A stretch of 64,000 nucleotides of DNA from contig NZ_BOON01000002.1 of assembly GCF_016863255.1 (NCBI RefSeq), positions 124,001 to 188,000 on the forward strand, given 5' to 3'. The notes beneath the pieces are model-generated. The model saw only the letters and a program-made list of their open reading frames with translations, did no database searches and had not been told where the DNA came from. Origin of the DNA: Planosporangium mesophilum. Its GTDB lineage: Bacteria > Actinomycetota > Actinomycetes > Mycobacteriales > Micromonosporaceae. Below, in pieces: positions 28,130-37,246 of this stretch. Every line of letters begins with the position of its first letter. Within the stretch, counting starts at the first letter, position 1. The position numbers and the translations under genes were made by a program.

Positions 28130-28615
28130 CTACTGCGACCTTCCCGCCAGCCGTTCGTGCAGCCGGGTGGCGACGAGTTCGGGTACGTGCTGCGTCACGT
28201 CCCCGCCCCACTTCGCCACGTCCTTGATGAGACTCGAAGAGACGAAGGAGTACAAGGGGTTGGTCGCCATGAACAGCGTCTCCACCCCCGCCAGCCCCAC
28301 GTTCATCTGGGCCATCTGCAGTTCGTAGTCGAAGTCGCTGGCGGCCCGGATGCCCTTGACCACCGCGTCGATGTCGTTGGCCTTGCAGAAGTCGACCAGC
28401 AGCCCCTGGAACGCCTCGACCCGCACGTTCGGGTACTGCTTGGTCACCTCGCGCAGCATGTCGAGCCGCTCGTCGATCGTGAACAGACCCGCTTTCGACG
28501 AGTTGACCAGCACCGCGACGACGACCTCGTCGTACAGCCGCGCCGCGCGGCCGATGATGTCGAGGTGACCGTTGGTGACCGGATCGAAGGAGCCCGGGCA
28601 GACCACACGTCTCAT
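28130..28615 (-). CDS. coaD: Phosphopantetheine adenylyltransferase (CoaD)
   Basis: Penultimate step of coenzyme A synthesis: transfers AMP from ATP to 4'-phosphopantetheine. 161 residues from ATG 28615, overlapping the rsmD stop by 4 bases. It starts MRRVVCPGSFDPVTNGHLDII with the T/HxGH-type nucleotide-binding motif (NGHLD). The second signature is YSFVSSSLIKDVAKWGGDV near the C-terminus. Length and motifs are standard. rsmD-coaD is a conserved pair. Confidence 0.97.
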   Translation of the reverse strand: MRRVVCPGSFDPVTNGHLDIIGRAARLYDEVVVAVLVNSSKAGLFTIDERLDMLREVTKQYPNVRVEAFQGLLVDFCKANDIDAVVKGIRAASDFDYELQMAQMNVGLAGVETLFMATNPLYSFVSSSLIKDVAKWGGDVTQHVPELVATRLHERLAGRSQ

Positions 28616-29172
28616 GATCCGCGACCGTACCAAAGCGTGGTTTCGCCGTACCGCCGACTGCGCTCCCCAGTGATGCCCTCCACCCACACCGGTGGAGCGT
28701 CCCGACTCGACCGCTCCACCACCACCACGGCCCCCTCCGCCAACCATCCGTTCTTCACCAGTCCGGTCAGCATGGCATTGATCGCCGTCTCCGGCATCGC
28801 GTACGGCGGGTCGGCGAAGACCACGTCGTAGGGCTCCGGCGGCGGGCTGGCGAGCACCTGCTCCACCTTTGCCGCCGCGACTCGGGCCACCTCACGCATC
28901 CCGAGATTCGCGACGTTCTCCCGCGTCACCCGGGCGGCCCGCGGGTCGGCCTCGACGAGCAGTACGTGCGCGGCCCCGCGGGACGCCGCCTCCAGGCCGA
29001 CCGCACCCGAACCGGCATACAGGTCGGCCACCCGGGCGCCGTCGAGGTCGACCATGGTCTCCAGCGCGCTGAACAGCGCCTCGCGTACCCGGTCGGAGGT
29101 GGGTCGGGTGCCGCGCCCCGGCGGGGTCGCCAGGCGCCGACCGCCAAGAACGCCTGCGACGATCCGGCTCAC
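28612..29172 (-). CDS. rsmD: 16S rRNA (guanine966-N2)-methyltransferase RsmD
   Basis: 186 residues from GTG 29172, starting VSRIVAGVLGGRRLATPPG, the standard RsmD N-terminus (the frame is open further upstream without homology). The SAM-binding motif is ADLYAGSGAVGLEAASRG and the catalytic NPPY-type motif is FADPPYA. It methylates G966 of 16S rRNA in the assembled 30S subunit. It overlaps coaD by 4 bases. Upstream is an unusual 613-base spacer; in mycobacteria recG lies close by. Confidence 0.94.
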   Translation of the reverse strand: MSRIVAGVLGGRRLATPPGRGTRPTSDRVREALFSALETMVDLDGARVADLYAGSGAVGLEAASRGAAHVLLVEADPRAARVTRENVANLGMREVARVAAAKVEQVLASPPPEPYDVVFADPPYAMPETAINAMLTGLVKNGWLAEGAVVVVERSSRDAPPVWVEGITGERSRRYGETTLWYGRGS

Positions 29173-29785
29173 CGATCCGCACCCGCCGCACTGAGCTGCC
29201 GGATGTACATGCCGGTGACGGTACCCGTCGGCGCCGCCGGCCGGTCCAAGGGCACCGTGAAATGACGCCGGACCGATTCCACCGCACGGGTGATTCACGG
29301 TTCGCCGCCGCATTATCGACTAATGGTTTCAATTCGGTCTTATCCGCCCAGCATCATCACGACAGGTGCGGCGGAAGAGAACGGAGCTGCGCTGTATCCA
29401 CAGTGGACGTGCTTATTCCAGCGGAGCCACCTGCCAGAACCCCCACCTGTAGCAATCCGGAAGCCACAGAGGACAGCGACCGCAAGAGCGATCGTCACCC
29501 TTCGAATTCCACCGGATCGCCGCCCCATCGAACGGCGTCAGCTCGCTTCATTTCAATGCGTAATCATGCAATTACTCTCGCAATTGTTCGTATTACGGGG
29601 CTTTTCTTCCTGACTTATCGGCCCCTATGCTTCCGCTCGGCATCAGCCAGGCCACGCCCCTCGATGCCATGCGCCGGGGAGCGCATTGAGCTGCGTCACG
29701 ACACGGCCGGTGTGGTGGCGCGGAAAGCTCTGCGACCACATCCGGCAACGCACACCCCACCCGCACCCGAGTATGGGAGTACCCC
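29173..29785. other. Low-GC spacer upstream of the LPVTG protein
   Basis: 613 bases between divergent rsmD and the surface-protein gene. The stretch 29290-29640 is clearly poorer in G+C than the rest of the window. It contains direct repeats GCAATT at 29568-29573 and 29580-29585 inside a larger dyad CGTAAT (29559-29564)/ATTACG (29592-29597). Short frames on both strands lack recognisable protein or ribosome-binding sites. It may be the long control region of the downstream gene or remains of inserted DNA. Confidence 0.5.
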
Positions 29786-30421
29786 TTGCGACGCTTCCTG
29801 CCGTCGACCCGTCGGATGACCACCCTCGCCGGCGCCGCCTTCGTCGGCGCGGCCGCCACCGTCATGTTCGCCGCCCCGGCCAGCGCAACGACCGCAACGG
29901 TCACCGGCGAAGCCGACTGCGGCGACAACGGCGAGTACACCATTTCCTGGACGATCACCAGTGACTACCCGAGCGTCGAGCTGACGATCTCGGACGTCAA
30001 GGTGACCCCGAACGGGCCGCTCAGCGAGGACCTGAACGGAAAGAAGATCAAGGGCCTGCCGGCGTCCGTCACGGTCACCCAGGCCGTCGCCGGGACCACC
30101 ACGAAGGCCGAGCTCAGCTTCCACCCGACCTGGGGCAACGGCCACATTGTCGACCGCTACTCGGGCAGCGTCACGATGGACGGGCAGTGCAAGGCCACGG
30201 AGCAGGGTGGGCCGGCCCCGGAGCAGCCCCCGGCGCAGCAGCCCCCGGCGCAGGAGCAGCCGCCCGCCCAGCAGCCGCCGGCGAAGGCCGCCCCCGCGCC
30301 CGCGCTGCCGGTGACCGGTGCGCAGGCGGGGCTGTACGCCGGTGGCGCGGCGGTCCTGGTCGCCGCCGGTGCGGGCCTGTTCGTGGTGGCCCGCCGTCGC
30401 CGCGTCACGTTCGAGGCCTGA
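29786..30421 (+). CDS. LPXTG-type (LPVTG) secreted cell-wall protein
   Basis: 211 residues from TTG 29786 with GGGAG six bases before it. A Sec signal peptide (about residues 1-34, ending APASA) is followed by an Ig-like beta-rich domain (35-135) with two cysteines (ADCGD and GQCKA). A Pro/Gln/Ala repeat linker (PAQQPPAQEQ) leads to the sorting signal LPVTG, a hydrophobic helix and the basic tail RRRRVTFEA. It should be anchored by a sortase or stay membrane-bound. The ligand is unknown. It interrupts the usual recG-rsmD neighbourhood. Confidence 0.85.
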   Translation: MRRFLPSTRRMTTLAGAAFVGAAATVMFAAPASATTATVTGEADCGDNGEYTISWTITSDYPSVELTISDVKVTPNGPLSEDLNGKKIKGLPASVTVTQAVAGTTTKAELSFHPTWGNGHIVDRYSGSVTMDGQCKATEQGGPAPEQPPAQQPPAQEQPPAQQPPAKAAPAPALPVTGAQAGLYAGGAAVLVAAGAGLFVVARRRRVTFEA

Positions 30422-30432
30422 TCTGATCGAGC

Positions 30433-30463
30433 GGTGCGGGCCGACCTCCCGTCGGCCCGCACC
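30433..30463. terminator. Bidirectional terminator between LPVTG gene and recG
   Basis: A perfect 13-base GC-rich stem (30433-30445 with 30451-30463) and a 5-base loop sit between the convergent stops at 30421 and 30465. Confidence 0.8.
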
Positions 30464-30464
30464 G

Positions 30465-32648
30465 TCAGCCCTTCTCGAGGTACTCGGCGCGCTCCTCGTC
30501 CACGAAGTGCGCCAGCATGGCCGCCAGCTCCGGGTGCCCTTCCAGCTCGGGGTCGGCCTCGATGAGCGCGAGCGCGTCGAGCCGGGCGTCGCGGATGAGG
30601 TCGGCGTCGCGCAGCAGAGACAGCAGCCGCAGATGCGAGCGCCGGCCCGACTGCGCGGCGCCGAGCACGTCGCCCTCCCGCCGCTGCTCCAGGTCCAGCT
30701 CGGCCAGCCGGAACCCGTCCGTGGTGGACGCCACCGAGTCGAGCCGCTCCCGCGCCGGGGTGCCCTCCGAGGCCTCGGTGACGAGCAGGCACAGCCCGGC
30801 CGCGCTGCCCCGGCCGACGCGGCCGCGCAACTGGTGCAGCTGGGAGACTCCGAACCGGTCCGCGTCGAGGATGACCATCATCGTGGAGTTGGGTACGTCG
30901 ACCCCGACCTCGATGACGGTCGTCGCCACCAGTACGTCCAGCTTGCCGGCGGCGAAGTCCCGCATCACCGCGTCCTTCTCGTCGGCCGGCAGCTTCCCGT
31001 GCAGCACCCCGATGCGCAGGCCCTGCAGCGGCCCCTCGGCGAGCAGCGGTGCGACCTCCAGTACCGCCAGCGGTGGCCGGCGCTCCTGGCCGTCCTCCGG
31101 CGGCGGCGCCTCCTCCTCGTCCTCCCCGGCCGTCGCCTCGCCGATCCGGGGGCAGACCACGTACGCCTGGTGACCGGCGGCCACCTCCTCGCGCAACCGT
31201 CGCCACGCGCGGTCGAGGAACGCCGGCTTGTCGGCAGCGGGTACGACGTGGGAGGCGATCGGCGACCGCCCGCGCGGCAACTGCGACAGGACCGAGGTCT
31301 CCAGGTCGCCGTAGACGGTCATCGCCACGGTGCGCGGGATCGGGGTCGCGGTCATCACCAGGACGTGCGGTGGCTGGTCGGCCTTGGCCCGCAGGGCGTC
31401 GCGCTGCTCCACGCCGAACCGGTGCTGCTCGTCGACCACGACGAGGCCGAGGTCGGCGAAGTCGACCCCCTCGTACAGCAGGGCGTGCGTACCGACGACG
31501 ATCCCGGCGGCGCCGGAGGCCACCTCGGCGAGGGTGGCCCGCCTCGCGGCGGCCCCGAGCGAACCGGTCACCAGCGCGACCCTGGTCGCGTCCGGCGTGG
31601 AGTCCAGCTCACCGGCGCGGCCCATCGGGCCCAGCAGGTCGAGCACGTTGCGGTAGTGCTGAGCGGCGAGCACCTCGGTGGGCGCCAGCATGGCCGCCTG
31701 GCCGCCGGCGTCCACCACCTGGAGCATGGCCCGCAGCGCGCAGAGGGTCTTGCCCGAGCCCACCTCGCCCTGCAGCAGCCGGTGCATCGGGTGGGCCACC
31801 GCGAGATCGTCGGCCACCTCCTCACCGACCCGGCGCTGGCCGTCGGTCAGCTCGTACGGTAGGGAGGCGTCGAACGCGGCGAGCAGGCCGTCGTCGCGAC
31901 GCGGCCGGGGCTTGGCCGGCCAGTCGGCCGCGCGGTACTTGCGCTGGGCGAGCGTGAGCTGGACGGCGAACGCCTCGTCCCACTTCAACCGCCGCCGCGC
32001 CCGGGCGAGCGACTCGCGCGAGGACGGCCGGTGGATCTCGCGCAGCGCCGTGTCCAGTCCGACGAGGCCGCGCTCGGCGCGTACGCCCGCCGGCACCGGA
32101 TCCTCCGGCGGCGTGAACGTGTCCAGCACCACCCGGACGCACTTGGCGATCACCCAGGTGGGCACGGCGGCGGCTGCCGGGTACACCGGGATCAGCGCCC
32201 CGGCGAACTCCTCCACCTCGCTCGTGGCCGTCTCTTCGTCGAGCAGCACGTACTCGGGGCCGTTGAGCTGGCGTTTGCCCCGGAACTCGGTCACCTTGCC
32301 GGCGAACAGCCCCCACCGGCCCGGTTTCAGGTCCCGCTCGCGCCACGCCTGGCTGAAGAACGTACACGTCAGCGTCCCGCCGCTGCCGTCGCCGACGATC
32401 ACCTCCAGCAGCTGGCCGCGGCGCTGGCGCATCGGGCGTACGTTCGTGCGCTGCACCTGGGCCATCACGGTGACCTGCTCGCCCACCTCCAGCGCACGGA
32501 TGTCGGTGTGCTCACCGCGCTCGTCGTAGCGCCGCGGGAAGTGGTAGATGAGGTCACCGACCGTGTGGAGGTCGAGATGCCCCGCCAGCGCCTTGGCGGT
32601 CTTGTCGCCCACCAGACCCTTCAGCGGCGTCTGCGTCGTCGTCGTCAT
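30465..32648 (-). CDS. recG: ATP-dependent DNA helicase RecG
   Basis: Superfamily 2 helicase that remodels stalled replication forks and Holliday junctions. 727 residues: an OB-fold wedge domain at the N-terminus (about residues 60-150), Walker A GEVGSGKT (about 295), DEQH box in VVVDEQHRFGVEQR, MTATPIPRT, and the C-terminal helicase motifs QLRGRVGRG. A Glu/Pro-rich insert (about 515-535) lies in the C-terminal part of the helicase domain. The start overlaps the stop of the upstream DAK-domain gene by 4 bases. Confidence 0.97.
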   Translation of the reverse strand: MTTTTQTPLKGLVGDKTAKALAGHLDLHTVGDLIYHFPRRYDERGEHTDIRALEVGEQVTVMAQVQRTNVRPMRQRRGQLLEVIVGDGSGGTLTCTFFSQAWRERDLKPGRWGLFAGKVTEFRGKRQLNGPEYVLLDEETATSEVEEFAGALIPVYPAAAAVPTWVIAKCVRVVLDTFTPPEDPVPAGVRAERGLVGLDTALREIHRPSSRESLARARRRLKWDEAFAVQLTLAQRKYRAADWPAKPRPRRDDGLLAAFDASLPYELTDGQRRVGEEVADDLAVAHPMHRLLQGEVGSGKTLCALRAMLQVVDAGGQAAMLAPTEVLAAQHYRNVLDLLGPMGRAGELDSTPDATRVALVTGSLGAAARRATLAEVASGAAGIVVGTHALLYEGVDFADLGLVVVDEQHRFGVEQRDALRAKADQPPHVLVMTATPIPRTVAMTVYGDLETSVLSQLPRGRSPIASHVVPAADKPAFLDRAWRRLREEVAAGHQAYVVCPRIGEATAGEDEEEAPPPEDGQERRPPLAVLEVAPLLAEGPLQGLRIGVLHGKLPADEKDAVMRDFAAGKLDVLVATTVIEVGVDVPNSTMMVILDADRFGVSQLHQLRGRVGRGSAAGLCLLVTEASEGTPARERLDSVASTTDGFRLAELDLEQRREGDVLGAAQSGRRSHLRLLSLLRDADLIRDARLDALALIEADPELEGHPELAAMLAHFVDEERAEYLEKG

Positions 32649-34438
32649 TCGACCCCCACCAGCAGCGGATAGTGCGGCTGACCGCCCTCGTAGCAGTGCA
32701 CCTCGACGAACGGCCAGCGCCGGCCCACGTGTCCGGTGAGGCTGTCCACCAGGCCCGTCGGCACCCCGTCGCCGGTCAGCAGCGTGACCATTTCACCACC
32801 GGCGGCGAGCAGCCGGTCGAGCAACCGCCGGCACACGTCATCGAAATCCCGACCGATCAGGGTCACCTCTCCCCCGACCAGCGCCAGCACGTCGCCGCGC
32901 TGGCAGAGGCCGGCGACGGTCACCGCGTCCCGGCTCGCGGTCGTGACCTCGGCGTACCGGCAGGCACCGGCGGCCTCGGCCATGGCGATGACGTCGTCTT
33001 CGAAGCGGCGGGCGGAGTCGCGTACGGCGAGCGCGGCCAGCGCCTGTACCGCGGAGCGGGTGGGGACGACGCCGACGTGGATCCGCTCCGCCCGCGCCTC
33101 GTCCGCGGCGGCCGTGGCGGCGGCGAGCACGTCCGGGTCGTTGGGCATGACGACCACGTCGACGGCGCCGGTGGCCCGGATCGCGTCGAGGATCTCGCCG
33201 GTCGACGGCGCGGCGCCGTCCGGGTGCGGGCGTACGACCGCGGCCCCCTCGGCCGCCAGCAGGTCGGCGGTGCCGTCGCCGTCGCAGATCACCACGACCG
33301 CGCGGCCGGACCGCTCCACCCGGGCGGACTCCGGCGCGACTCCCGGCCCGGGCGGTACCGGCTCCCGCGCGGCCTCCACCGCCGGCGACACCGGAGCCAC
33401 CTCCGGCGCCGGCCCGGGCTGGTCGGCGAAGCGGGTGACCGAGATCCGGTACGGGCGGCCGGCCTCGACGCCCGCCTCCATCGCCGCGCCCACGTCGTTC
33501 ACGTGGACGTGCACGTTCCAGGTGCCCTCACCGCCCACCACGACCAGGGAGTCGCCCAACCCCCGCAGCACCTCGCGCAGCCGGTCGACCGCCTCGTCCG
33601 ACGCATCGAGCAGGTACTGCACCTCGAAGTCGTACTCGTCGGAGCCGGTCTCCCGGAGCGCGGTCGCGGCAGGCGGGCGCCGGGGCGGCGCGGCGGGTTC
33701 ACCGGGACCCGGCGCGGCGGGTTCACCGGGCCCCGGCGCGGTACCGGTCACCACCTCGACCAGCGCGTCGAGCAGGACGACCAGGCCTCGGCCGCCGGCG
33801 TCCACCACCCCGGCGCGGGCGAGTGCGGGCAACTGCTCCGGCGTACGCGCGAGCGCCACGCGGGCCGCCTCCGCGGCGGCGCGGGCGACCGTGGCCAGGC
33901 CTCCGGCCGCCGTCGTTTCGCCGCCGCCTGCCGTCGTCACGCCGCCGTCGGTCACTGCGAGCCCCCGATCGGCAGCGGCGAGCCCCGCGTCGGCCGCGGC
34001 CCGGGCCACGGTGAGGATCGTGCCCTCGACCGGATCTGCCACGGCCGCGCGCGCCGTGACGGCGGCCCGGTCGAGCGCGGCGGCCAGGGCGCGGCCGTCC
34101 GCGACGGGACTGTCCGCGAACACCTCGGCCAGGCCGGTGAGCATCTGCGACAGGATGACGCCGGAGTTGCCCCGGGCACCGAGCAGCGCGCCACGGGCCA
34201 GCGAGTGCAGCGCCCGGCCGAGCGCGGTGGCCGGGCCGGCCCCGCCGTCGGGCTCCGCCGTCAGTGCCTCGTGGGCGGCGGTCACCGTGAGCACGAGGTT
34301 GGTACCCGTGTCGCCGTCGGGTACCGGGAAGACGTTGAGGTCGTTGATCTCCCGCTGGTGCCGGCGCAGCCGCTCCAGCCCGGTCGCGCACCAGTCCCGT
34401 ACGACCGTGGCATCGAGGGTTTGCAGCACGTCCGGCAC
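32645..34438 (-). CDS. DAK-domain kinase, FakA/YloV-like
   Basis: About 597 residues from GTG 34438; GTG 34429 is an alternative and neither has a strong ribosome-binding site. The N-terminal DhaL-like kinase domain has the Mg-ATP motif [13 protein letters not shown] and [14 protein letters not shown]. The C-terminal half contains [21 protein letters not shown] and the block [10 protein letters not shown], as in fatty-acid kinase FakA of Firmicutes. FakA phosphorylates fatty acids carried by DegV-family FakB proteins; no FakB gene is visible here. A variable Ala/Gly-rich region (about 175-220 and 250-275) is lineage-specific. It pairs with recG as in mycobacteria. Confidence 0.85.
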   Translation of the reverse strand: MPDVLQTLDATVVRDWCATGLERLRRHQREINDLNVFPVPDGDTGTNLVLTVTAAHEALTAEPDGGAGPATALGRALHSLARGALLGARGNSGVILSQMLTGLAEVFADSPVADGRALAAALDRAAVTARAAVADPVEGTILTVARAAADAGLAAADRGLAVTDGGVTTAGGGETTAAGGLATVARAAAEAARVALARTPEQLPALARAGVVDAGGRGLVVLLDALVEVVTGTAPGPGEPAAPGPGEPAAPPRRPPAATALRETGSDEYDFEVQYLLDASDEAVDRLREVLRGLGDSLVVVGGEGTWNVHVHVNDVGAAMEAGVEAGRPYRISVTRFADQPGPAPEVAPVSPAVEAAREPVPPGPGVAPESARVERSGRAVVVICDGDGTADLLAAEGAAVVRPHPDGAAPSTGEILDAIRATGAVDVVVMPNDPDVLAAATAAADEARAERIHVGVVPTRSAVQALAALAVRDSARRFEDDVIAMAEAAGACRYAEVTTASRDAVTVAGLCQRGDVLALVGGEVTLIGRDFDDVCRRLLDRLLAAGGEMVTLLTGDGVPTGLVDSLTGHVGRRWPFVEVHCYEGGQPHYPLLVGVE

Positions 34439-34535
34439 GTCCGGAAAGCCTAGTGCCGAGATACGACATCCGCCCCACCGCCGGGTGTGGCGCTCCACGC
34501 CGATGCCCGATTGGCTTGGCCTGCGCGGTGTCAGG

Positions 34536-34541
34536 TACTCT
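34536..34541 (+). promoter_or_regulatory. Candidate -10 of rpmB
   Basis: TACTCT at 34536-34541, about 58 bases before the rpmB start, with TTGGCT at a 19-base spacer upstream. The spacing is longer than ideal, so this is tentative. Confidence 0.3.
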
Positions 34542-34598
34542 CGTCAGGTTGCCCGGGTGTCTGCGGGTGACCAAGTGCGACCAACCCAGGAGATTCTC

Positions 34599-34790
34599 GT
34601 GGCTAGCGTGTGCGACGTCTGTGACAAGAGGCCGGGCTTCGGACACAACGTGTCCCACTCGCATCGGCGGACCAACCGCCGCTGGAACCCCAACATCCAG
34701 ACGGTGCGGGTCCCTGCCGGCGGTGGCACCACCCGTCGGATGCAGGTGTGCACCTCCTGCCTGAAGGCCGGCAAGGTCGCCCGGGCCTGA
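34599..34790 (+). CDS. rpmB: 50S ribosomal protein L28, zinc-binding type
   Basis: 63 residues from GTG 34599, with AGGAG seven bases upstream. Zinc cysteines sit in CDVC and CTSC, the C+ form. The core [20 protein letters not shown] is typical. It is divergent from the DAK-domain gene and followed by a hairpin terminator. Confidence 0.96.
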   Translation: MASVCDVCDKRPGFGHNVSHSHRRTNRRWNPNIQTVRVPAGGGTTRRMQVCTSCLKAGKVARA

Positions 34791-34809
34791 CGCCCGCTTG
34801 AGTTCGCTG

Positions 34810-34841
34810 ACCGCCGGGCCGCCGCATGGCGACCCGGCGGT
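34810..34841. terminator. Terminator between rpmB and the GNAT gene
   Basis: Arms ACCGCCGGG (34810-34818) and CCCGGCGGT (34833-34841) enclose a second GCC/GGC stem. It lies between the convergent stops at 34790 and 34863. Confidence 0.75.
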
Positions 34842-34862
34842 TACGTGTACCCCGAATCCGCC

Positions 34863-35330
34863 TTACAGCGGGCGCCCGAACGACAGGCAGTCCGGGTAGT
34901 CCTTGTAGTAGCCGAAATTGGGCACCCGCTCGTACCCGAGCTTTCGGTAGAGGGCGATCGCTTCGGGCTGGCGGTCACCGGTCTCCAGTACCGCCCTCGT
35001 CTTGCCCGCCTCGCGGGCGCTGGACTCGATCGCGCGCAGCACTGCGGACGCGACGCCCCTGCCCCGCCACTCGGGCACGGTGTACATCCGCTTGATCTCG
35101 GCCGCCGCCTCGTCCTCGGCGAGGGTCCGCCAGCCGCCGCAGCCCGCCGGCGCGCCGTCGATCCAGGCGATCAGGAAGCGACCGGCGGGCGGCTCGAACT
35201 CGTCCGGGGAGACCGGGGTCTCGTCCCCCTCGCCGCCGTAGCGGGCGCCGAGATCGGCCAATGCGGCGGTGACCAACGTGCGGGCCACCGGGTCGTCGAT
35301 GCGGGTCGTGCTGATCTGAATCGCGTTCAC
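34863..35330 (-). CDS. GNAT-family N-acetyltransferase
   Basis: 155 residues. The acetyl-CoA pyrophosphate-binding loop is VPEWRGRGVASAVL (about residues 88-101, R/Q-x-x-G-x-G/A form), and the C-terminal part has ALYRKLGYERVPNFGYY, which fits motif B. The substrate cannot be predicted; relatives acetylate amino acids, small amines or protein termini. It is 28 bases after the thiL stop on the same strand and may be co-transcribed. It is convergent with rpmB. Confidence 0.85.
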   Translation of the reverse strand: MNAIQISTTRIDDPVARTLVTAALADLGARYGGEGDETPVSPDEFEPPAGRFLIAWIDGAPAGCGGWRTLAEDEAAAEIKRMYTVPEWRGRGVASAVLRAIESSAREAGKTRAVLETGDRQPEAIALYRKLGYERVPNFGYYKDYPDCLSFGRPL

Positions 35331-35358
35331 CGGTAAAGGGTACGGCGGGATTCGCCCG

Positions 35359-36300
35359 TTACTTGAAGTGATCCCAGCCGCCCGCGCCCCGGTACGGCCT
35401 GCCGTTGACGGTCACCCCGCCGCCGGCCTCGCCGACCGTCCCGACGATCGCCCACCCGGCCGGCAGCGCCACGTCCCGCGGGAACGTCGCGGCGAGCGCG
35501 TGATCGTCGCCACCGGCCAGGATCCACTGGTACGGGTCCACGCCGAGCGCCGCCGCCGCATTGCGCATCTGGTCCGGTACGGCGAACGCCTCGCGCTTGA
35601 CGTCGATGCCCACCTGGCTGGCGTTCGCGATGTGGCCGAGATCGGCGACCAGCCCGTCCGAGACGTCGATCATGGATGTGGCACCGAGCCGGGCCGCCTC
35701 GGGCCCGGCCGCGTACGGGACCTCGGGCCGCCGGAACGCCTCCACGAGCAGCTTCGGGGTGCGGAACCCGCGGGTCAGCACCGTATACCCGCCCGCCGCG
35801 TACCCGAGCCGGCCGTTGACCGCCACGACGTCACCCGGGCGGGCGCCGGACCGGACGACCGGCGCGCGGTCCCCCAGGTCCCCGAGGGCGGTCACCGCGA
35901 TGGTGAGGGTCGGGCTCGCCGACATGTCACCGCCCACGACGCAGGCGCCCACCTTCGCCGCCTCCGCGGCCAGCCCGTCGGCCAGCTCCTCGGCCCAGCG
36001 CACCTCCAGGTTCGGCGGGGTGCAGAGGGCGACCAGCAGAGCGGTGGGAACTCCGCCCATGGCGGCGATGTCAGCGAGGTTCGCCGCCGCCGCCCGGTGA
36101 CCCACGTCCCGGGCGCTCGACCAGTCACGCCGGAAGTGACGACCCTCGACGAGCACGTCCGTGGAGGCGGCGACCCGGCCGCTGGGCGCGGCGACGACCG
36201 CCGCGTCGTCACCCGGACCGAGCAGACACGCCGGGCCGGTACCCAGCCGCGCCGTCACCCGGGCGATCAGCCCGAACTCGCCGGTGTTCGCCACCGTCAT
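35359..36300 (-). CDS. thiL: Thiamine-monophosphate kinase ThiL
   Basis: Phosphorylates thiamine monophosphate to thiamine diphosphate. 313 residues from ATG 36300, chosen for GGGAG six bases upstream. It starts MTVANTGEFGLIARV. The AIR-synthase-like ATPase motifs are LLGPGDDAAVV, STDVLVEGRHF, AAANLADIAAMGG, VGGDMSASPTL and SMIDVSDGLVADL, the usual ThiL set. It is divergent from the Lrp-type gene with about 136 bases between. The neighbourhood ddl/DUF3515/Lrp/thiL is typical of actinobacteria. Confidence 0.95.
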   Translation of the reverse strand: MTVANTGEFGLIARVTARLGTGPACLLGPGDDAAVVAAPSGRVAASTDVLVEGRHFRRDWSSARDVGHRAAAANLADIAAMGGVPTALLVALCTPPNLEVRWAEELADGLAAEAAKVGACVVGGDMSASPTLTIAVTALGDLGDRAPVVRSGARPGDVVAVNGRLGYAAGGYTVLTRGFRTPKLLVEAFRRPEVPYAAGPEAARLGATSMIDVSDGLVADLGHIANASQVGIDVKREAFAVPDQMRNAAAALGVDPYQWILAGGDDHALAATFPRDVALPAGWAIVGTVGEAGGGVTVNGRPYRGAGGWDHFK

Positions 36301-36436
36301 CGCGAACTCCCACTCCTCCCCGGGCCTCCACCCTTGTTTATCCGGCAGCTGAGCTAAGCACACCTGCCGAGCCCGGTGACCCGTGCGGTAGTTTCACGTG
36401 CGAACCGCGTTCCGGCGGGCGGGAAGGAGTTCTGTC

Positions 36437-36670
36437 GTGGTCCAGGCGTACATCCTCATCCAGACCGAGGTCGGAAAGGCACGCGAGGTGGCCACGGCGA
36501 TCAGCGGCATCGCGGGTGTGGTTCGGGTGGACGCGGTGACGGGCCCCTACGACGTCATCGTTCTCACCGAAGCGCACAACGTCGACGAGCTGGGGAAGAT
36601 GATAGTCAGCAAGGTACAGCTGGTGCCCGGCATCACCCGTACCCTCACCTGTTCGGTGGTTCACCTCTGA
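36437..36670 (+). CDS. Stand-alone Lrp/AsnC ligand-binding (RAM) domain protein
   Basis: 77 residues from GTG 36437 with AAGGAG seven bases upstream. The beta-alpha-beta RAM fold is seen in VVQAYILIQTEVGKAREVA, VVRVDAVTGPYDVIVL and ITRTLTCSVV. There is no helix-turn-helix, so it cannot bind DNA by itself. It may sense an amino acid or modulate a full-length Lrp regulator. The DUF3515 gene starts two bases after its stop, implying coupling. Confidence 0.9.
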   Translation: MVQAYILIQTEVGKAREVATAISGIAGVVRVDAVTGPYDVIVLTEAHNVDELGKMIVSKVQLVPGITRTLTCSVVHL

Positions 36671-36671
36671 C

Positions 36672-37211
36672 ATGGCTCCCCGTACCACCCCGGCTCGACT
36701 GGCGACGCTCGTCGCCCTGCCGGTCGCCGTCCTGGTCGGGCTGATCGCGTTCTGGTCGCTGGGCGGCTTCAAATCCGACCGGTCCGAGCGCCCCCGCCCG
36801 CAGTCGACGGCGCCGGTACCGATGACCGCCACCTCGCTTGCCCCCGCGGACGCGGCCGCGTGCCGGGAGCTGCTGAACCGCCTGCCCGGGGCGCTGCGCG
36901 ACCGGCCGCGCCGGCCGGTGACGGCGGGTCCGGAGCAGAACGCGGCGTACGGGGACCCGCCGATCACGCTGTCCTGCGGCGCCCCACCGGTCTCGCCACC
37001 CGCCGGCGCGGACGTGTACCTGCTCTCCGGCGTCTGCTGGTACTCGCAGTCGGGCGGCGGCTCCACCGTGTGGACCACGGTCGACCGGCAGACGCCGGTA
37101 CGGGTGACCGTGCCCGACGCGTACCGCCCGCCCGGCCAGTGGGTGATCGAGTTCTCCGGGCCGATCACCACCACGCTACCCAGGGCCGCGAACGTACCCG
37201 CCGGCTGCTGA
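36672..37211 (+). CDS. DUF3515-family lipoprotein-like/membrane-anchored protein
   Basis: 179 residues. An N-terminal hydrophobic segment (about 8-30) is followed by an extracytoplasmic domain with cysteines in AACRELL, LSCGAP, GVCWY and a terminal AGC. The pattern (ACRELLNRLP, AYGDPPITLSCG, VDRQTPVRVTVP) matches the DUF3515 family found next to ddl in actinobacteria. Its function is unknown. It starts immediately after the RAM-domain gene and ends 35 bases before the convergent ddl. Confidence 0.85.
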   Translation: MAPRTTPARLATLVALPVAVLVGLIAFWSLGGFKSDRSERPRPQSTAPVPMTATSLAPADAAACRELLNRLPGALRDRPRRPVTAGPEQNAAYGDPPITLSCGAPPVSPPAGADVYLLSGVCWYSQSGGGSTVWTTVDRQTPVRVTVPDAYRPPGQWVIEFSGPITTTLPRAANVPAGC

Positions 37212-37246
37212 CACGCGGCTCGGCTCTGGCGAGGACGGACCCAGCG

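Noticed and set aside
29394-29402. GTATCCACA, one mismatch from a DnaA box
   Set aside because: A single site with no cluster, no dnaA/dnaN neighbours and no AT-rich unwinding element; not an origin.
29340-29613. Short frames in the low-GC spacer
   Set aside because: No ribosome-binding site or recognisable domain on either strand.
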